A stretch of DNA of 47,049 nt from JAFGDH01 sp964447525 (GTDB lineage Archaea > Aenigmatarchaeota > Aenigmatarchaeia > QMZP01 > QMZT01), in contig CAYUSU010000003.1 of the NCBI GenBank assembly GCA_964447525.1, positions 1 through 47,049 on the forward strand, read 5' to 3'. The notes below the pieces were generated by a model. The model was not told the DNA's origin. It did no database searches and worked only from the letters and a program-made list of their open reading frames with translations. The position numbers and the translations under genes were made by a program. This document shows, one piece after another, positions 23,305 through 33,270 of this stretch (the stretch's first letter is position 1; each line of letters starts with the position of its first letter).

Positions 23305-26091
23305 CTACATCTTTAGTTTCTTTATATCCAGTCTACCTTGGGCGAAGTGATTCCTTCCCCCGCCGGAACCGCCATGCTTTTCGCAGAGATCTTTCACTTC
23401 TTTCACTATGTCTATTGTTTTGCTTATCCCCACGACATCACCGTCCCTGCTTATGAGTATTATCGTGATTTTGGGATTTTTCGCAACAAGCGAATCGGAA
23501 GTCTTGATCATCTCCTTCCTGTTCATATCCACGATTTCGAAAATCCGGTTATTCTTCGCTTTTTTCAGAAGGGATTCCGCATTGTTCCCGGCCCCCTTTT
23601 CGAGTTCCTTATTCCTTGATTTTCTCTGTTTTTTCCATGTATCGAAGACAATCTCGCACCCCGCTCTAAGAGATAAAGCATCGGTTTTATTTATTATATT
23701 CTTGTCAATCTCTTCAGCGAATTTCTCAACTGTTTTCTCGAGTTGGTCCGGCGGGACGGAAAAAAGGACAGAACATTCATGAAGCTCTTTGGAAATATCC
23801 ACCTTTCCTTTAACATCAACGAAGTCATCAATCTTTTTCACAATATTATCATATATCTCTTTTTCTCTACTTTCCAATTCACCAACCTTTTCCCCTGAGG
23901 TGAACTCGATCCTGTTCACACCGTCCTGGACCCTTTCCGATTTTATTATCTTTATTGACCCCACCTCTTTGGTATTATCAAGATGGGTTCCCCCGCAGGC
24001 TTCAACATCGAATATATTTCCGTTTTCCGGTATTTTTACGACCCTCACCTTCTTCCCCGGAGAAGCACCGCCCTGATAGAGCACGAATCCATATTCCCGT
24101 TCCGCCTCGCTCCTGTCCATGAGTTTCTTGAACACTTTTTCCTCTTTTTTGATCATATCGTTCGCTATTTTTTCGATATCCTCCAGTTCTTTTCGGCTGA
24201 ATGGATTATAATGGGTGAGATCAATCCTCGAGACATCAATCCCCTTTTGTGCACCGGCCTGCCATACATGCTTTCCCAGAAGCTTGCGGGCCGCTCCGGA
24301 AACCAGATGGGTTGCTGTGTGCATCTTCATGAGCTGGTATCTTCTTTCCCAATTTAATTCCCCTTTAACGGATTGTCCTGGTTTGAAGTCTCCGCTGACT
24401 TTGTGTAGGACAACACCTTCCGTCTTCCTGACCTCCCTCACTTCCTTCCCGTTTAGCATTCCTACGTCATGAGGCTGTCCTCCACCCTCCGGATAGAATA
24501 GTGTCTGGTCCAGAATAATCCATTCCCCGATCCTTTTTATAACCTTTGCACGGAACTCCTTCTGATAGGGATCATCGTAGAATATCATTTTGGTCTCTTT
24601 TATTCCTGAAATATCAACACCTTTCTCATGCTTCTTCTTTTCCGTCATGTGTTTCTCCGTTATTTTTCCATAAAACCCTTCAGGTATCTTTATATCCTTC
24701 CCTATTTTCTCCCCTGCTTTTTTGAAAAGTTCAGGGGTCACACCGTTGGACACGTATAACGTAACAAGATCCTCTTCCTTTGGCCCGCCCTTCTCAAGTA
24801 TTCTCGCAACCATCGATTTTGCCTTTTCCATCGTTTTTTTATGCCTCCCCCTTTCTACGTTAATTATGCTCGAAAGCGAGTCCAGATTTTCGTTAAGTTC
24901 GGGAAAAAGAGGTTTTAAAAAATTCGAATGGAGTTCTGCCATCTTCATGAGATCTAAATCGAATCCGAATTCATCTAGGAATGAGAAAGACCTCCTCAGC
25001 AAAACCCTGAGATTATATCCGCCTCCCACGTTCGATGGTATCGCTCCATCTGAGACAGCGAATAAAAGTGTTTTTATATGATCGGTTATCGCATATAACG
25101 CTTGCATTGGTTCAACGGCTTTGTTTATTTCACCAACAGAAACACCGAGCCTCTTTGCTATCTCCTTTCTTACCCCCTCCACGTTTTTCACTTCGTCGAA
25201 ATCTAGCGCACCGGCCAGTTTGGAATACCTGTCAAAGAGGTCGCTTCCCCTGAAACCGGTCTCCTTTTTGACCCATTTTATTACAGGACCAAACGCAGCT
25301 TCATATCCGGTATGGGTTCCCTGAGAGAACCATACAAGTCTTTCATGTCCCCACCCGACATCTATAACCTTTTGTGGGAGCTCTCTGTATGTGTTGCCTG
25401 TCTTTGTGAACTGAGAAAAAACCGAATTAACAAGCTCCAGACCAAGGGAAATGGTTTCGAGTGACGGACCAAATTGTGAAAAATCTGGCATCGACCAAAC
25501 ACTTTCTATGTATACCATTTTTTCCTTGGGTATACCGAGAACGCCGTTAAGGAAACCGAAATTCAGATCTATGCACCTGTCTTTCCAGTAATTTCCGAAT
25601 GAATGCTGACCGCCCATTATGAACGAAGTATGATGCCTTCCGGTAACCCCGACGTTTGCTATGTCAGGGAATCTGAGGCAGACCTGCGGAACAACCAGAG
25701 GATCGCATGGATATTCCATTACTGTTTTCCCGTTGTCTATTCTCTGGAAATCCTGTATTGAAGCTATCGTGAAGAAGAGGTCAGGTCTCCATCTGTCCAC
25801 TACTGGATATCTGCTGACGGCCGTGTGGCCGTTCTTCACGAAAAACCTTTCAAAAGCTTTCCACATCTCGACGTAATCGAGGCTCCTTTTTGTTATCGAT
25901 TTTCCTATGAAGCCATAATTTTCGCATGGCGGGTCGCCACACTTCTTTTTTTCACTGTCCAGTGTCCAGAAATACTTCCCGCAGTTTTCGCACTTTCTTC
26001 TTTCGAAGCCTTCTCTTCGGAAAAGCTCTACCTGATATTGTTTTTTCCAGTTTTTTTCGAATTCCTTCTTAAGACTGTCTTTCGTGAACAT
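23305..26091 (-). CDS. alaS: Alanyl-tRNA synthetase (archaeal type)
   Basis: This 928-residue enzyme charges tRNA-Ala and edits mischarged Ser and Gly. The N-terminus has the archaeal zinc-like CENCGKYFWT...CGDPPC segment (about 35-56) before the class II catalytic core. The core includes RPDLFFTIASIQDFQ and the motif 3 region GWGHERLVWFSQG. The editing domain shows MHTATHLVSGAARKLLG and FDVEACGGTHLDNTKEVG, with the metal-binding His and Cys. The C-terminal domain ends GGSGGGRNHFAQG. The length is normal. Downstream is a convergent pilin gene. Confidence 0.96.
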   Translation of the reverse strand: MFTKDSLKKEFEKNWKKQYQVELFRREGFERRKCENCGKYFWTLDSEKKKCGDPPCENYGFIGKSITKRSLDYVEMWKAFERFFVKNGHTAVSRYPVVDRWRPDLFFTIASIQDFQRIDNGKTVMEYPCDPLVVPQVCLRFPDIANVGVTGRHHTSFIMGGQHSFGNYWKDRCIDLNFGFLNGVLGIPKEKMVYIESVWSMPDFSQFGPSLETISLGLELVNSVFSQFTKTGNTYRELPQKVIDVGWGHERLVWFSQGTHTGYEAAFGPVIKWVKKETGFRGSDLFDRYSKLAGALDFDEVKNVEGVRKEIAKRLGVSVGEINKAVEPMQALYAITDHIKTLLFAVSDGAIPSNVGGGYNLRVLLRRSFSFLDEFGFDLDLMKMAELHSNFLKPLFPELNENLDSLSSIINVERGRHKKTMEKAKSMVARILEKGGPKEEDLVTLYVSNGVTPELFKKAGEKIGKDIKIPEGFYGKITEKHMTEKKKHEKGVDISGIKETKMIFYDDPYQKEFRAKVIKRIGEWIILDQTLFYPEGGGQPHDVGMLNGKEVREVRKTEGVVLHKVSGDFKPGQSVKGELNWERRYQLMKMHTATHLVSGAARKLLGKHVWQAGAQKGIDVSRIDLTHYNPFSRKELEDIEKIANDMIKKEEKVFKKLMDRSEAEREYGFVLYQGGASPGKKVRVVKIPENGNIFDVEACGGTHLDNTKEVGSIKIIKSERVQDGVNRIEFTSGEKVGELESREKEIYDNIVKKIDDFVDVKGKVDISKELHECSVLFSVPPDQLEKTVEKFAEEIDKNIINKTDALSLRAGCEIVFDTWKKQRKSRNKELEKGAGNNAESLLKKAKNNRIFEIVDMNRKEMIKTSDSLVAKNPKITIILISRDGDVVGISKTIDIVKEVKDLCEKHGGSGGGRNHFAQGRLDIKKLKM

Positions 26092-26136
26092 AATAACAAA
26101 TATTTACCCGGTGATATTTTTATAAAAATGGGAGAT

Positions 26137-28410
26137 TTACTTCGATTTTTCCGCCTTGGAAACCATTAATTTGGTTTTTACCGCCACGTCAGGATTGACC
26201 GAAATGCTATCTATCCCGCAATCCACGAGAAATTTAACGAAATCGGGGTAATTGCTAGGGGCCTCCCCGCATATCCCCACCTTTCTTTTGTATTTGTGTG
26301 CGGTGTCTATTAGGTGTTTGATTGATCTTTTCACAGCTTCGTTTCTCTCGTCAAATTCATTCGATAGGGTTTCATTATCCCTGTCTATCCCTAATGTGAG
26401 TTGTGTAAGATCGTTCGAACCTATGGAGAACCCGTCAAATAGTTTTGAAAATTTATCAGCCAGCCATATATTGGATGGTATCTCCGCCATAACGTATATT
26501 TCAAGATCCTTCCCTCTTTTCAGTCCTTCTTCTTCCATTATCTTCAGTACACCCTTGCCTTCTTCTATCGTTCTGCAGAATGGTATCATCAACTTTATGT
26601 TTTTCAGGCCCATGTCATTCCTTACTATCTTCATCGCCTGGCATTCGAGTCTGAACGCCGGTTCGTATTTTTTGTTTATGTACCTGGAAGCACCTCTCCA
26701 TCCTATCATCGGGTTTTCTTCCAGTGATTCGTATTCCACGCCTCCCTTCAGGCCTGCATATTCATTGCTTTTGAAGTCGGACATCCTAACTATCACGGGC
26801 CTCGGATAAAACGGTGCGGCTATCTTTGATATCCCTTCGGAAAGTTTCTTCACGAACTCTTTCTCTCTGTTCTTTTTTATCATGTAAAGGGGATGTTCTT
26901 TGACACATGATGTGATTATGAATTCCTCCCTCGCCAAACCTATTCCGTCAACGGGAAGTTTTGACGCATCCACCGATTCGTCTGGCATTCCGACATTAAC
27001 GAATATGCCGGTCTTCGTTTTCGGTACCTTTTCGATTTCCATGTGATCAATCCGGTATTTCAGAATACCGGAATATATTTTCCCCACCTTTTCCGTGCAG
27101 TCTACCGTTATATTATTACCGGTCTTGAGAGTTTTCGTGGCTCCCATCGTGTCAATCACACACGGGACGCCAAGCTCCCTTGAAATGATCGCAGCGTGGC
27201 TGGTTGATCCACCCTTCTCGGTTATTATCGCGGATGCATTTTTCATTATAGGCTCCCAGTTAGGGTCGGTCATTTCAGTAACCAGAACCTGACCCGCTTT
27301 GAATTTTCTCATATCCTTGACATTCTTTATCACAATCGCGGTTCCTGCACCTATCCTTTGTCCTATGGAATGCCCTGTGAGGATGAGATTGCCATGCTCC
27401 TCGAGAATATATTTTTCAATCGTATTGGAATTAACATTGGAATGGACAGTTTCCGGTCTTGCCTGCAGGATGAATATCCTACCATCCTTGTCCTTTGCCC
27501 ATTCAATATCCATCGGTCTTTTGTAATGTTTTTCAATACTTACGCCATATTTGGCGAGTTTTAACACGTCCTTATCCTCAATCGAATACATTTCCCTAAG
27601 AAAGCTGATCACCTTTTCATCAATATTTTTCCCGAATTTTTTTGTCAACATTCGTTCTTTGCTCCCAAGCTTTTTTTCCAGTATCTTCATCGTAGGTTTG
27701 AAAACGGTGAATTCGTCTGGTGTAACAACCCCTTTAACAACATATTCCCCGAGACCGTAAGAAGAATTGATAATCACCGAATTCTTGAAACCGTTATCCG
27801 GATCCAGGGTGAACATTACCCCGGAAGAATGAGAATCCACCATTATCTGAATACCTACAGACAATGCCACAGATAAATGATCAAAACCCTTGTCTTCCCT
27901 GTATGATATTGCTCTGTTGGTGAACAGTGAAGCATAACATTTTTTTACCGTGGCAATCAGATATTTTCGACTCGTGTTGAGATATGTTTCCTGCTGACCG
28001 GCGAAGCTTGCTGTTGGTAGGTCTTCCGCTGTAGCCGAGCTTCTCACAGCAACTAGTGCCTTTTTAATACCCGAAATACTTGAAAGTTTTTTGTGATGCT
28101 CCAGTATTTCATTTTCCAAATCCTTTGGAATTTTTGCTTTCAATATGGCTCTTCTTATACTTTTCCCGGCCTTTTCCAAATCCTTTACCCCTTTTGTATT
28201 TATTCCTCTTAGTTCCCCTTTTATGTATTCCTCCAGACCATTCTCCCTGATAAAATGCCAGTATGCCTTGGAAGTTACTGCAAAACCAGGCGGAACCGGG
28301 ATTTTTGTTTTGCTTATCATTTCACCGAGTGATGCGTTTTTTCCGCCTACGAGATTGACATCACCTTTTCCAATCACATTAAACCACAAGACGAATCCCT
28401 TATTCACCAT
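26137..28410 (-). CDS. ppsA: Phosphoenolpyruvate synthase
   Basis: This 757-residue enzyme makes PEP from pyruvate and ATP, giving AMP and phosphate, for gluconeogenesis. The N-terminal ATP-binding domain begins VNLVGGKNASLGEMI with VAVRSSATAEDLPTASFAGQQ at 120-140. The phosphohistidine is His405 in GGSTSHAAIISRELGVPC. The C-terminal PEP-binding barrel shows FSIGSNDLTQLTLGIDRD and the terminal GICGEAPSNYP. The enzyme can run toward pyruvate in some archaea. A PPDK paralog is encoded at 44379. AlaRS lies 45 bp downstream on the same strand. Confidence 0.94.
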   Translation of the reverse strand: MVNKGFVLWFNVIGKGDVNLVGGKNASLGEMISKTKIPVPPGFAVTSKAYWHFIRENGLEEYIKGELRGINTKGVKDLEKAGKSIRRAILKAKIPKDLENEILEHHKKLSSISGIKKALVAVRSSATAEDLPTASFAGQQETYLNTSRKYLIATVKKCYASLFTNRAISYREDKGFDHLSVALSVGIQIMVDSHSSGVMFTLDPDNGFKNSVIINSSYGLGEYVVKGVVTPDEFTVFKPTMKILEKKLGSKERMLTKKFGKNIDEKVISFLREMYSIEDKDVLKLAKYGVSIEKHYKRPMDIEWAKDKDGRIFILQARPETVHSNVNSNTIEKYILEEHGNLILTGHSIGQRIGAGTAIVIKNVKDMRKFKAGQVLVTEMTDPNWEPIMKNASAIITEKGGSTSHAAIISRELGVPCVIDTMGATKTLKTGNNITVDCTEKVGKIYSGILKYRIDHMEIEKVPKTKTGIFVNVGMPDESVDASKLPVDGIGLAREEFIITSCVKEHPLYMIKKNREKEFVKKLSEGISKIAAPFYPRPVIVRMSDFKSNEYAGLKGGVEYESLEENPMIGWRGASRYINKKYEPAFRLECQAMKIVRNDMGLKNIKLMIPFCRTIEEGKGVLKIMEEEGLKRGKDLEIYVMAEIPSNIWLADKFSKLFDGFSIGSNDLTQLTLGIDRDNETLSNEFDERNEAVKRSIKHLIDTAHKYKRKVGICGEAPSNYPDFVKFLVDCGIDSISVNPDVAVKTKLMVSKAEKSK

Positions 28411-28491
28411 AGATAATATTGGTCTCTTCGTGTACTTAAATTTTTGGAACTAAAAATAAGGAATTCTGCTGCCCGGACGTCAAAAAACAAA

Positions 28492-28791
28492 TTAACCAAA
28501 CAAAGCGCCCAGTCCAGCAGCGGCCTCTTCAGCCTTTTCTTCCGGTTTCTCTTCTTCTTCCTTCTTCTCTTCTTTTGCATCTGCTCCGGCAGATGATTGT
28601 GGTGCCGCCTGTACAACCGCAGCCTGCTTTATAGCTTCGTCTATGTTAACGTCTTTTAGGGACGAAACCAATGCTTTTATCTGCGATTCTTCAGCTTTTG
28701 CTCCAGCGGCTTCTACCACTTTTTTAACACTTGCCTCATCAACGGGTTTTCCGAGGTCATGCAAGAGAAGTGCCGCATATACTATATCCAT
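28492..28791 (-). CDS. rpl12: Ribosomal protein P1/L12 (archaeal stalk)
   Basis: This 99-residue protein forms the mobile stalk of the large subunit that recruits translation GTPases. It has the N-terminal dimer domain (MDIVYAALLLHDLGKPVDE), an Ala/Glu/Lys hinge and the C-terminal AAAGLGALFG that contacts factors. It is the third gene of the L1-P0-L12 order, 20 bp after P0. Confidence 0.95.
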   Translation of the reverse strand: MDIVYAALLLHDLGKPVDEASVKKVVEAAGAKAEESQIKALVSSLKDVNIDEAIKQAAVVQAAPQSSAGADAKEEKKEEEEKPEEKAEEAAAGLGALFG

Positions 28792-28811
28792 TTTTCACAC
28801 CTCCGTGAATA

Positions 28812-29759
28812 TTATTTTTTATTCTCCCCTTTTTCCGATGAATTTTCTTCTTCCTTCGGTTCATCCTTTGTGGGTTCCTCCGTTTTCGGTTCTTTTTCTT
28901 CAGTCGGTGGAGCCGAAAGATCAATTTTGTCTTTCAATGAACACATCTGGGCATTTGCCCTTGAAAGCAGTTTATCAATAGTCTCTTTGGTTATTATGTT
29001 TGCTTGCATCGCAAGCGATAATGCTTCCTTGTAAGCCTTAGTTATCAGATGAGGAACCGTGCCTTCTGATATATAATTTATGCTCATTGCCAGATTGAAA
29101 GCGCATGAATGAGCATATTTAAGATCATCAACATATTTTTCCTGTGGTATGAACAGGATGTCCTTCTTGAATATCGTTCCTTGGTCCCATACAGCCACAA
29201 GATCCAGTCCGATCTCCATTGGTTCTATTCCCAGTTTTCCGATTATGTCAGCAACATTCCTGTCAATAACCTCTCCTTCCTTTACTACAACTGTGTCCTT
29301 TTTAACGACTATGCTTTCGCCTTCCACACCGGCCGGTATCTTAACTCTTTGCAGTTCTCCTATAACCGGTCCAGGTTTCAGCGATGTTGGACCTGCCTTT
29401 ACGACTATGTCAATCGGAGCGATGTCGCCTTCTTTGGCAGCAGCGAATGATTTGGAAGAATCTATTATTCTCGCCAGTTCGAAAGGGTCCTTTTCTGAAA
29501 GCAAAAGTGCTGGCTGATTCTGTATGAGAACTTCCAGATCTTTAAGACCATTTTTATCGACTTTTTCAATTGCAAGCCTGATCAAACTCTTTCTGATAAC
29601 CATTATGGTGGCTTTCCCCCTGAGTTTGTCTCTCATCTCGTGAAGTTGTCTACCGGGCATCTTGAACATGTCAAGCAGTCCTATTATTGGGTATTTCTCA
29701 AGATTCTTTGCAAGAACCTTCACACACTCTCTCTTTTTTTCCGATACCACAATAATCAC
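28812..29759 (-). CDS. Ribosomal protein P0/L10
   Basis: This 315-residue protein anchors the L12 dimers on 23S rRNA. The N-terminal rRNA-binding domain (LLDMFKMPGRQLHEMRDKLRG) and the inserted domain around KAGPTSLKPGPVIGELQ are typical, followed by the helical stalk-dimer binding spine. The charged C-terminal tail ends EEENSSEKGENKK. It lacks a GLGALFG-type end such as the L12 protein here has, so factor contact may rest on L12 alone. It follows L1 without a gap. Confidence 0.94.
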   Translation of the reverse strand: MIIVVSEKKRECVKVLAKNLEKYPIIGLLDMFKMPGRQLHEMRDKLRGKATIMVIRKSLIRLAIEKVDKNGLKDLEVLIQNQPALLLSEKDPFELARIIDSSKSFAAAKEGDIAPIDIVVKAGPTSLKPGPVIGELQRVKIPAGVEGESIVVKKDTVVVKEGEVIDRNVADIIGKLGIEPMEIGLDLVAVWDQGTIFKKDILFIPQEKYVDDLKYAHSCAFNLAMSINYISEGTVPHLITKAYKEALSLAMQANIITKETIDKLLSRANAQMCSLKDKIDLSAPPTEEKEPKTEEPTKDEPKEEENSSEKGENKK

Positions 29760-30389
29760 CTATATCTTCAACCTCACCGGTTTGCCCATGGTGAGCTTTA
29801 CGTGGGCATTTTTTACGTTATTTCTCCCCTTTGGAAGCTTCTCGTTGACGAAGTTCATGAGGGCAGTTACGTTTTTGGCAATCTGTTCCTCTTTCATCTC
29901 TTCGGTGCCGACTGAAACATGAATAACTGGCGAATCCTTGATTTTTATCCTCACCATTTTTTTTGACATAATAATGATAGGATCAACCTTTCCCTTTGGT
30001 GGGATTGGTTTTGGCATTAATCCCCTCGGACCAAGAACTATACCTAAAGTTTTACCAACCTGCGGCATGAGCGGAGCCTCGGCAAACCACCAGTCGTATT
30101 CCTTTGAATACGCTTTGACCTTTTTCTTGTCCTTTCCAAGATCGTCAAGCTCGTTTTTTGTTATTATAAGGTCAGCCTTCCCTTTCGCTTCGGCTAGAAG
30201 GGTATCTACTATGAAAACTGTTTTGGTTTCCTTCCCTTTCCCTTCTGGAAGTGAGAATTCCAGATTAATTTTATTTTCAGGTTTTTTCAGATCAATATTT
30301 TTAAGAGAAATTGCAATATCCCATGTCTGGGTAAATTTTCTTTTCTTTGACTGCTCTTTCGCTTTCTTTATCTCTTCGATGAATTCCAT
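29760..30389 (-). CDS. Ribosomal protein L1
   Basis: This 209-residue protein of the large-subunit L1 stalk shows GKTLGIVLGPRGLMPKPIPP, the diagnostic region, and the FVNEKLPKGRNNVKNAHVKLTMG end. I chose ATG 30389 because GGGAGG lies about 8 nt upstream. An upstream ATG at 30416 would add nine residues that overlap this site. It is the first gene of the stalk operon. L1 is known to repress its own operon in archaea and bacteria by binding the mRNA, and a leader hairpin is present here. Confidence 0.94.
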   Translation of the reverse strand: MEFIEEIKKAKEQSKKRKFTQTWDIAISLKNIDLKKPENKINLEFSLPEGKGKETKTVFIVDTLLAEAKGKADLIITKNELDDLGKDKKKVKAYSKEYDWWFAEAPLMPQVGKTLGIVLGPRGLMPKPIPPKGKVDPIIIMSKKMVRIKIKDSPVIHVSVGTEEMKEEQIAKNVTALMNFVNEKLPKGRNNVKNAHVKLTMGKPVRLKI

Positions 30390-30392
30390 TTT

Positions 30393-30417
30393 GATCCTCC
30401 CACTTACGTGGTACATC
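30393..30417 (-). promoter_or_regulatory. Possible L1 autoregulatory leader hairpin
   Basis: In the mRNA, CCAC-GUAA-GUGG forms a stem capped by a GNRA tetraloop, with GAU/AUC pairing outside an asymmetric internal loop. The 3' arm overlaps GGGAGG, the ribosome-binding site of L1. The two-helix plus asymmetric-loop form recalls L1-binding sites, but the match is by eye. Confidence 0.4.
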
Positions 30418-30461
30418 GGATTCCTAATGAATGAATACAGTTATCTTATTTAGGAAGATAT

Positions 30462-31844
30462 TTAAACCTTTCTTTCGAGATATTCCTTTAAAAATAGTGC
30501 AAAATCCTTGTTTCTCTCTGAAAATTTTAGAATTTTTTCTTTACCTGCCAGATCAAATTTATAAGAAATAATCATGGATATATGTGAACGGATGCCCGAT
30601 TCCATTAGTTTTTTCGAAGATTTTTCCAAAAACTCTTTCAGAGAATCTTTAGCCGATGTCCATCTTCTTTCAGTGAACGCCACCCAGAAATCTTCCTCCA
30701 CGAAAAGATTATCATTTTTATATTTTTCTCTGAACTGTCTGCTGTGAACCTTTGAAAATATCGGAGGTCCTCTGAGTTTTCTGATTCCGGGCAATGACCA
30801 TACTTCCATTTCAAATAACATGACAGATTTTTTTTCGTCGCTAAAAACATCGTGATCAATAACCCGAAAGTCGTTTTCTTCCAAAAATTTAGTGATCCTC
30901 TTTGATGTTTTTCTCATTTGGGAAAAAAGAATATCGTCGACGACAGGTGGCCTTTTGAATATGATTCCAATAAATTCAGTTCCCCTTTTTGCAAAAGATT
31001 TTTTCAGGTAAGAATTTTTCGCATCACCTTTGGTTAGGCTAAAAAATTTTCTGTTTGGGTTTTTAACAAAACGTTCACACATCTTCACGAACAGCATAAA
31101 ATTTTTTGGTGAAATCGCAGCGGCAACGTTTCGGTTCGGATCCGTTGGGTCAATTAGTATAAGCGGTTGCCCCTTGTAATAATTCTTAATGTCTGTTACT
31201 TTGCAGTGTTTTTCCACATCTATGAATTCTCCGGCTTCCCATTTCCCCGCATTCTTTACCGTATCCTTGAAAGTTTTGTATTTTATTATAAGAAGTTCAC
31301 AGAGATAACCGGAAAATCCCTGCGTTTTAACATCAGAGCCGTATACGCCTATTGATTTGCAGAATTGTTTGAGCATTCGAACTTCACCGGACATTTTATT
31401 GCTCAATTTTTTTGTTATGTATATGTTATGGAAAGGTGTCCTGTCCACTGCTGACTTTATATTGGATGCAGATTTTACCTTATAACAAGGAACAATGTCT
31501 ATCCCGTAACCTTCAACTTCCCCCTTCACGTATGGATGCTCGGCATAGGCTATAACAAAATTACCATTTAATTTCTTCATTATATTCTTTCCAACATCTA
31601 TCCCAATTTTTTCAAGCCTTTCTCTCGGATAAGTTGTCGGGAACATTATAAAAAGATCTATTTCCTTTTTGTCTTTCAGCCAAGTATCCCTTATGAATGA
31701 TCCCGCTATTGTCTTTTCCAGACCATGTGGTTTCAAAACACTCTCCGAAACACTTAGAATACGTTTCAAAACCCTTCTCATGTCATTTTTTTCTTTTTCC
31801 GACGGTGTGATTTTTTTGAGAACGTTTTTTAAAACAGAATCCAT
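30462..31844 (-). CDS. cca: CCA-adding enzyme (class I, archaeal)
   Basis: This 460-residue nucleotidyltransferase builds or repairs the CCA end of tRNAs. The catalytic signature is AGSFIRDTWLKDKKEIDLFI (about 47-66), with the two carboxylates in EIDLF and a third in GYGIDIVPCYKV. FHNIYITKKLSNKMSGEVRMLKQFCK follows in the central domain. The length is right for the archaeal class. The tRNA gene seen in this window does not encode CCA, so the enzyme is needed. The gene stands upstream of the stalk operon on the same strand. Confidence 0.92.
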   Translation of the reverse strand: MDSVLKNVLKKITPSEKEKNDMRRVLKRILSVSESVLKPHGLEKTIAGSFIRDTWLKDKKEIDLFIMFPTTYPRERLEKIGIDVGKNIMKKLNGNFVIAYAEHPYVKGEVEGYGIDIVPCYKVKSASNIKSAVDRTPFHNIYITKKLSNKMSGEVRMLKQFCKSIGVYGSDVKTQGFSGYLCELLIIKYKTFKDTVKNAGKWEAGEFIDVEKHCKVTDIKNYYKGQPLILIDPTDPNRNVAAAISPKNFMLFVKMCERFVKNPNRKFFSLTKGDAKNSYLKKSFAKRGTEFIGIIFKRPPVVDDILFSQMRKTSKRITKFLEENDFRVIDHDVFSDEKKSVMLFEMEVWSLPGIRKLRGPPIFSKVHSRQFREKYKNDNLFVEEDFWVAFTERRWTSAKDSLKEFLEKSSKKLMESGIRSHISMIISYKFDLAGKEKILKFSERNKDFALFLKEYLERKV

Positions 31845-31906
31845 AATAATTTATTACATAACTGAATATATACATTTTATGCATTTTGATCAAACCGGGA
31901 AAAAAT

Positions 31907-32743
31907 ATGTTGTTTTCAAATGGTATGTCGTTGGGTAAATTCATAGACGCAGAAAAAACAATAACTTCTATTTCTTCGCATAATTTGGTACTATTAAACG
32001 AAAAACAGAAAATTAGGGACGTTATTGGCCTTATGCTTGAAAAGGGATTCAGAAGAATTCCCGTTGTAAATAAACAAAATCATCTGAAAGGCATGGTTAC
32101 CACCATGGATATACTTAATTTTCTCGGTGGCGGAGAAAAATACAGGATTTTCGTAAAACATAAAAAAAGCATGTCTTCTCCCATATCGGATGTGATGGAA
32201 AGGCATGTCATAACAATAGACAAAAAAACATCCATCCGAAAATCCCTTAATATTTTCAAAGGAAGTGGTAAGGGACTTTATCCCGTTGTTGATGGAAATA
32301 AGGTGATTGGGCTTGTTTCTGAATGGGACATAATAAAAAATCTGAAAAATGAGGTCAAATTTAAAGTAAAAGACTTTATGGTAAAAAGACCAATGGTGAC
32401 AGGAAACAATTTCACCTCATTTGAAATTTCAAAAATATTGTGCAGGGGCGGATTCAGAAGATTGCCTGTGATGGAGAGGGGTGTTTTGGTGGGAATAATA
32501 ACACCCTTCGATGTCATAAAATATCTTCATGATAATCACTTAGAGAATGATCTTGTGAACGACAAAACCATGGTTAAAGAAATAATGCAGACCGATGTCG
32601 TAAAAAGTATTCCCGAAGAGAATCTGATGGCTGTTATAAAATCCATGAAACTTAAAGGGATAGGTGGTTTTCCTGTAATGGAAAACGAGGAACTTGTTGG
32701 AATAATAACCGAAAGAGATATCATAGATGCGCTAAGAGAATGA
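31907..32743 (+). CDS. Protein with four CBS domains
   Basis: This 278-residue protein is made of four CBS repeats (two Bateman modules), each with a pattern like RRIPVVNKQNHLKGMVTTMDIL. CBS pairs bind AMP, ATP or SAM and usually act as energy or ligand sensors. No catalytic or DNA-binding domain is attached, so it probably regulates a partner. I chose ATG 31907, with a TATATA box at about 31865-31873. ATG 31925 is possible too. It is divergent from cca. Confidence 0.85.
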   Translation: MLFSNGMSLGKFIDAEKTITSISSHNLVLLNEKQKIRDVIGLMLEKGFRRIPVVNKQNHLKGMVTTMDILNFLGGGEKYRIFVKHKKSMSSPISDVMERHVITIDKKTSIRKSLNIFKGSGKGLYPVVDGNKVIGLVSEWDIIKNLKNEVKFKVKDFMVKRPMVTGNNFTSFEISKILCRGGFRRLPVMERGVLVGIITPFDVIKYLHDNHLENDLVNDKTMVKEIMQTDVVKSIPEENLMAVIKSMKLKGIGGFPVMENEELVGIITERDIIDALRE

Positions 32744-32802
32744 AAGCTTAGATGGATTGATAATGCTGTCTTTTGAAATAACGGAATGACGAAGATTTTA
32801 AT

Positions 32803-33270
32803 ATGAATAAAAAAATTGATCTGGAAATTCTAAATAAACTTCTTGAAGAATTGTATGAAAAAATACTTCTCGTGGAGGGAAAAAGAGATAAAGAAGCTTT
32901 AAAAAGACTTGGTCTTAAAAATATTATTGTCATAAACGGTAGACCGCTTTATATTGTTGCGGAAGAACTGGCAAAAAACGGAAAGGAAATAGTAATACTT
33001 TCAGATTTCGATGAGGCAGGAAAGAAAATCAACTCGAAACTTAAAACCCTGCTCCAAAAGCATAAAAAAATAACGAACGTAAGACTTAGGAAAGGTATCA
33101 TGAATTTAGGTAAAAACAAGATCGAGGATCTTGGAAATTTGGCAAATGCGCAGGATTTAGAATATCCTGTGTTCAAGGAGGATGATAATCATGTCAAAAT
33201 TAGCACCAACTTCAATAAAATACGTAATAAAAGCTCAAATAGACGCAAAAGGAGTAATAGAGAAACCTGA
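32803..33270 (+). CDS. Small Toprim-domain protein
   Basis: This 155-residue protein has a stand-alone Toprim fold: the glutamate in ILLVEGKRDKEAL (E25) and the DxD in ILSDFDEAG (D68, D70). Archaeal small Toprim proteins of this kind are widespread, and some relatives of bacterial RNase M5 cut RNA, but a function here is unproven. Its last 80 bp overlap the start of dnaG. The basic tail (KIRNKSSNRRKRSNRET) lies in that overlap. The pair is probably translationally coupled. Confidence 0.8.
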   Translation: MNKKIDLEILNKLLEELYEKILLVEGKRDKEALKRLGLKNIIVINGRPLYIVAEELAKNGKEIVILSDFDEAGKKINSKLKTLLQKHKKITNVRLRKGIMNLGKNKIEDLGNLANAQDLEYPVFKEDDNHVKISTNFNKIRNKSSNRRKRSNRET

